From Ventricola sp051883735 (GTDB taxonomy: Bacteria > Bacillota > Clostridia > Christensenellales > Aristaeellaceae), in contig JBJEUH010000084.1 of assembly GCA_051883735.1 (NCBI GenBank), positions 1 through 24,902 on the forward strand: a stretch of 24,902 nucleotides of DNA. Reading direction: 5' to 3'. How positions within the stretch are numbered: the first letter of the stretch is position 1; every line of letters begins with the position of its first letter. Shown one piece after another: positions 21,874 to 24,902 of this stretch. A model generated the notes under the pieces. It saw nothing but the letters and a program-made list of their open reading frames with translations, was not told the origin of the DNA and ran no database searches. The position numbers were made by a program, and so were the translations under genes.

Positions 21874-21890
21874 TTTTGTTTTCCTCCATG

Positions 21891-21943
21891 TGCCGGGGTT
21901 GCCGGCATATTGATGATCGGCTGCCCGCGCGCATGCGCGGGCA
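21891..21943 (-). other. Two hairpins between fusA and tuf
   Basis: The 82-nt gap holds TGCCCGCG/CGCGGGCA (21922-21943) and TGCCGG/CCGGCA (21891-21907). The second lies directly before the tuf ribosome binding site. Neither has a T run, so processing or translational control is more likely than termination. Confidence 0.5.
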
Positions 21944-21955
21944 AGCCGGATGGGA

Positions 21956-24037
21956 TTACTTCGCAGCCTTGCCGCCGCAGACCTTCTCCATGATGGACTT
22001 CGGCACCGGCTCGTAGTGCGCGGGCTGCATGCTGTACACGCCGCGGCCCTGCGTGCGGGAACGCAGCGCGGTGGAGTAGCCGAACATCTCGGCCAGCGGA
22101 ACCATCGCGTGAATCATCGCGGTGCCGCCCGGGATGTTCTCCATGCCCTCGACGCGGCCACGGCGGGCGTTCAGGTCGCCGATGACGTCGCCCATGTGGT
22201 CCTCCGGCACGGTCACGTCCACCTTCATGATCGGCTCAAGCAGCACCGGATCGGCCTTGGCGATCGCCGCCTTGAAGGCCATGGAACCGGCAATCTTGAA
22301 CGCGACCTCGGAGGAGTCGACGTCGTGGTAGGAACCGTCGAAGCAGGAGACGTGGAAGTCCACAACCTCGTAGCCGCCCAGCGGGCCGCTCTTGGCCGCC
22401 TCCTGGATGCCGGCGTCGATCGGGGCGATGAACTCCTTCGGGATGGAGCCGCCGACGGTGTCGTTGGAGAAGGAGTAGCCCTCGCCCGGCTCGACCGGGG
22501 AGATCTCGATCCAGCAGTGACCGTACTGGCCGTTGCCGCCGGTCTGACGGACATAGCGGCCCTCGGCCTTGGCGCTCTTGCGGATGGTCTCGCGGTAGGC
22601 AACCTGCGGCGCGCCGACGGTCGCCTCAACCTTGAACTCGCGCAGCAGACGGTCGACGATGATCTCCAGATGGAGCTCGCCCATGCCGGCGATGATCGTC
22701 TGGCCGGTCTCCTGGTTGGTGTAGGTCTTGAAGGTCGGGTCCTCCTCCGCCAGACGGAGCAGGGCCATGATCATCTTCTCCTGGCCGGCCTTGGTCTTGG
22801 GCTCGATGGCGACCTGGATAACCGGCTCCGGGAACTCCATCTTCTCAAGGATGATCTTGTTCTTGTCGTCGCAGAGCGTGTCGCCCGTGGTGGTGTCCTT
22901 GAAGCCCACGACGCCGCAGATCTCGCCGGTGTAAACCTCGTCGATCTCCTTGCGCTCGTTGGCGTGCATCTGCAGCAGACGGCCGAGGCGCTCGCGCTTG
23001 CCCTTGGTGGAGTTGAGCACGTAGGAGCCGGAGGTGATCTGACCGGAGTACACGCGCACGAAGGACAGCTTACCCACGAACGGGTCGGTCATGATCTTGA
23101 ACGCCAGCGCGGAGAACGGCGCGTTGTCGTCCGCCTCGCGGGTGATCTCCTCATCGGTCTTCGGGTCAAAGCCCTTGACCGGCGGGATGTCCATCGGGGA
23201 CGGCATGTAGGCCACGACGTTGTCCAGCATCGGCTGAACGCCCTTGTTGCGGTAAGAGGTGCCGCAGGTCACGGCGAAGAACTTGCACTCGATGGTGCCC
23301 TTGCGGATGGCGGCCTTCATCTCATCGACGGTCGGCTCCTCGCCCTCCATGTACTTCTCCATGATGACGTCGTCGACGTCCGCGAGGGCCTCGATGAGCT
23401 GCTCACGGTAGAGCTGGGCGTCCTCCATCATCTCGGCGGGGATGTCCTCGTCGCGATAGTCCTTGCCCAGGTCATCGTAGTAGACCTCAGCGCGCATCGT
23501 CAGCAGGTCGATGATGCCGCGGAAGCTCGACTCGGCGCCGATCGGCAGCTGAATCGGGTGCGCGTTGGCATGCAGACGCTCGTGCAGCATGTCCACCACG
23601 CGATAGAAGTTCGCGCCCATGATGTCCATCTTGTTGACGTACACCATGCGCGGAACATGATAGTGCTCAGCCTGGCGCCAGACGGTCTCAGACTGCGGCT
23701 CGACGCCGCCCTTGGCACAGAAAACGGCGACGGCGCCGTCCAGGACGCGCAGGGAGCGCTCAACCTCGACGGTGAAGTCGACGTGGCCGGGGGTGTCGAT
23801 GATGTTCAGGCGATGACCCTTCCAGTAGCAGGTGGTGGCGGCAGAGGTGATGGTGATGCCGCGCTCCTGCTCCTGAGCCATCCAGTCCATGGTCGCGGTG
23901 CCCTCATGGGTCTCGCCGATCTTACGATTCTTACCGGTGTAGAACAGAATACGCTCGGTGGTGGTCGTCTTGCCGGCGTCGATGTGAGCCATGATGCCGA
24001 TGTTGCGAACCATGTTCAGTTCATGGGTTCTGGCCAT
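21956..24037 (-). CDS. fusA: Elongation factor G
   Basis: 693 residues. GTPase that moves tRNA and mRNA through the ribosome. It opens MARTHELNMVRNIGIMAHID, with G1 AHIDAGKTTTTERIL, GITITSAATTC, G3 DTPGHVDFT and G4 NKMD. Domain IV includes RQTGGNGQYGHCWIEISP and GGSIPKEFIAPIDAG, and the C-terminal domain includes GDLNARRGRVEGM and GYSTALRSRTQGRG. ATG at 24037 with AAGGAG 7 nt upstream is preferred to a TTG 6 nt earlier. It sits between rpsG and tuf in standard order. Confidence 0.98.
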   Translation of the reverse strand: MARTHELNMVRNIGIMAHIDAGKTTTTERILFYTGKNRKIGETHEGTATMDWMAQEQERGITITSAATTCYWKGHRLNIIDTPGHVDFTVEVERSLRVLDGAVAVFCAKGGVEPQSETVWRQAEHYHVPRMVYVNKMDIMGANFYRVVDMLHERLHANAHPIQLPIGAESSFRGIIDLLTMRAEVYYDDLGKDYRDEDIPAEMMEDAQLYREQLIEALADVDDVIMEKYMEGEEPTVDEMKAAIRKGTIECKFFAVTCGTSYRNKGVQPMLDNVVAYMPSPMDIPPVKGFDPKTDEEITREADDNAPFSALAFKIMTDPFVGKLSFVRVYSGQITSGSYVLNSTKGKRERLGRLLQMHANERKEIDEVYTGEICGVVGFKDTTTGDTLCDDKNKIILEKMEFPEPVIQVAIEPKTKAGQEKMIMALLRLAEEDPTFKTYTNQETGQTIIAGMGELHLEIIVDRLLREFKVEATVGAPQVAYRETIRKSAKAEGRYVRQTGGNGQYGHCWIEISPVEPGEGYSFSNDTVGGSIPKEFIAPIDAGIQEAAKSGPLGGYEVVDFHVSCFDGSYHDVDSSEVAFKIAGSMAFKAAIAKADPVLLEPIMKVDVTVPEDHMGDVIGDLNARRGRVEGMENIPGGTAMIHAMVPLAEMFGYSTALRSRTQGRGVYSMQPAHYEPVPKSIMEKVCGGKAAK

Positions 24038-24059
24038 GTTCAATCTCCTTTTTGTTGCA

Positions 24060-24085
24060 GCCGCGGCGGCTCAGGCCGCCGCAGC
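24060..24085 (-). other. GC-rich hairpin between rpsG and fusA
   Basis: GCTGCGGCGGC pairs with GCCGCCGCGGC (one U-G) around a 4-nt loop, ending about 10 nt before the fusA ribosome binding site. No T run follows. Confidence 0.5.
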
Positions 24086-24098
24086 CATCCCCAAGAAA

Positions 24099-24569
24099 TT
24101 ACCAGCGATAGTGGGCGAACGCCTTGTTGGCCTCGGCCATGCGGTGCATTTCTTCCTTACGCTTGACCGCGGCGCCGGTGTTGTTGCTGGCGTCGATGAT
24201 CTCCGCGCACAGGCGCTCGGCCATGGTCTTCTCGCCGCGCTTGCGGGAGAAGTCGACCAGCCAGCGCAGCGCCAGGGTCTGACGGCGCTCCGGGCGGATC
24301 TCGATCGGGACCTGATAGGTCGCGCCGCCGACACGGCGGGCCTTGACCTCCAGGCTCGGCAGAATGTTCTGCAGGCCCGCGTTGAACACTTCCATCGCGT
24401 CCTTGCCGGTCTTCTCGGCCAGCATGGTGAACGCGTCATAGCAGACGGACTGCGCGATGCCGCGCTTGCCGTCGAGCATGATCTGATTGATCAGCTTGGT
24501 AACGATCGTGGTGCCATACACCGGATCCGGCAGCACTTCACGCTTCGGTACAAATCCACGTCTCGGCAT
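24099..24569 (-). CDS. rpsG: 30S ribosomal protein S7
   Basis: 156 residues, the standard length. It opens MPRRGFVPKREVLPDPVYG, followed by VTKLINQIMLDGKRGIAQ, VKARRVGGATYQVPIEI and RPERRQTLALRWLVDFSR, and ends AEANKAFAHYRW. S7 starts assembly of the 30S head on 16S rRNA. GGAGG lies 8 nt before the ATG. The gap to rpsL is long and structured. Confidence 0.98.
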   Translation of the reverse strand: MPRRGFVPKREVLPDPVYGTTIVTKLINQIMLDGKRGIAQSVCYDAFTMLAEKTGKDAMEVFNAGLQNILPSLEVKARRVGGATYQVPIEIRPERRQTLALRWLVDFSRKRGEKTMAERLCAEIIDASNNTGAAVKRKEEMHRMAEANKAFAHYRW

Positions 24570-24848
24570 GGGATAACCCTCCTGGTTGTTGTCCGGAGCG
24601 GCGCGCCAGGCGCTTCGCTCCTGTTTTCTTGCAGCATGGTCCGCTCGGCCGCATCACCGCCGCCTCAGCAAAAGCGGCAGGTTTTCTGCGGATCTAGCAC
24701 ACGGCCCTGCCCGCAGAGGCGTTTCAGGCGCTGTTCCAACACGCCTGATTTCCTCTGCTTCGCGGCCGGCCACCCTTGCGGGCCGACGACACCTCCGATA
24801 CTGGGAGGGCGCCACTCAGAATTCCCTGTGAAGAAATCCGCTGACGGA
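24570..24848 (-). other. 279-nt structured rpsL-rpsG spacer
   Basis: No coding sequence is seen. Three stems are evident on the transcript. AATCCG/CGGATT (24835-24850) overlaps the rpsL stop. A two-part stem has an outer pair GCAGAGG/CCTCTGC (24713-24758) around an inner pair CAGGCG/CGCCTG (24725-24747). GGAGCG/CGCTCC with an inner GCGC pair (24595-24621) ends about 15 nt before the rpsG ribosome binding site. In E. coli S7 represses translation by binding the rpsL-rpsG spacer, so a similar role is possible here but unproven. Confidence 0.5.
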
Positions 24849-24902
24849 TTACTTCTTCGGGCGCTTCGCGCCGTACTTGGAGCGGGCCTGCATGCGCTTG
24901 GC
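24849..24902 (-). CDS. rpsL: 30S ribosomal protein S12, C-terminal end (truncated by window edge)
   Basis: The last 17 codons and stop, reading AKRMQARSKYGAKRPKK, match the conserved S12 end (RQARSKYGTKRPKK in Bacillus). The order rpsL-rpsG-fusA-tuf confirms it. The rest lies beyond the right edge. Confidence 0.93.
   Translation of the reverse strand, partial: AKRMQARSKYGAKRPKK

Overview
The window comes from a GC-rich member of the Clostridia (Bacillota). Every protein gene reads on the minus strand. The evidence for the group is WhiA, a YugP-type zinc protease, an HPr-fold protein resembling Crh, a T-box leader in front of ilvB, and strong GGAGG ribosome binding sites. It is a patchwork of core genes (rpsL-rpsG-fusA-tuf, pyk, galM, whiA, ilvB) and large polytopic membrane proteins that look like GT-C glycosyltransferases or glycan-handling enzymes. 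No tRNA, rRNA, insertion sequence, integrase or CRISPR array is visible.

Reading in the direction of transcription (high to low coordinates), the right end holds the 3' tip of rpsL, a long hairpin-rich spacer, rpsG, fusA and tuf, closed by a clear terminator at 20589-20619. Next, 20260-20580 has the layout of a type I toxin-antitoxin locus: a 30-codon hydrophobic ORF with a near-perfect Shine-Dalgarno on the minus strand, and a consensus promoter firing at it from the plus strand. A two-gene operon with its own promoter follows: a sugar-transfer-type ATP-grasp ligase and a radical SAM protein of the PflA-like COG1313 type, overlapping by ATGA. After a block of hairpins come galM and pyk, the latter with the C-terminal extra domain of Gram-positive pyruvate kinases and a strong terminator.

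The middle contains a GtrII-type membrane protein, yugP with its own promoter, a hairpin-bearing intergenic repeat, whiA, a second GtrII-type protein, and an HPr-like protein that has lost the phosphorylatable His but keeps the Ser46 region. In Bacillus subtilis whiA and crh are neighbours, so the second GtrII gene appears to sit inside an ancestral whiA-crh pair.

The left 9.6 kb carries the most distinctive locus. A consensus promoter directly behind the HPr-like gene leads through a ~155-nt leader with a 13-bp hairpin into four tandem, overlapping paralogues of about 700-740 residues. Each has an N-terminal membrane anchor, an outside beta-rich domain, a GT-C-like multi-pass core with an invariant D-T-x-F-H loop, and a C-terminal outside beta domain. 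They resemble the 'PTPS-related' membrane family and YfhO-like proteins; their substrate is unknown. A separate promoter and T-box leader then control ilvB, which runs off the left edge. Together with the GtrII proteins and the ATP-grasp ligase, the four paralogues suggest that envelope-polymer modification genes have accumulated between housekeeping genes. That theme is inferred, not shown by the sequence.
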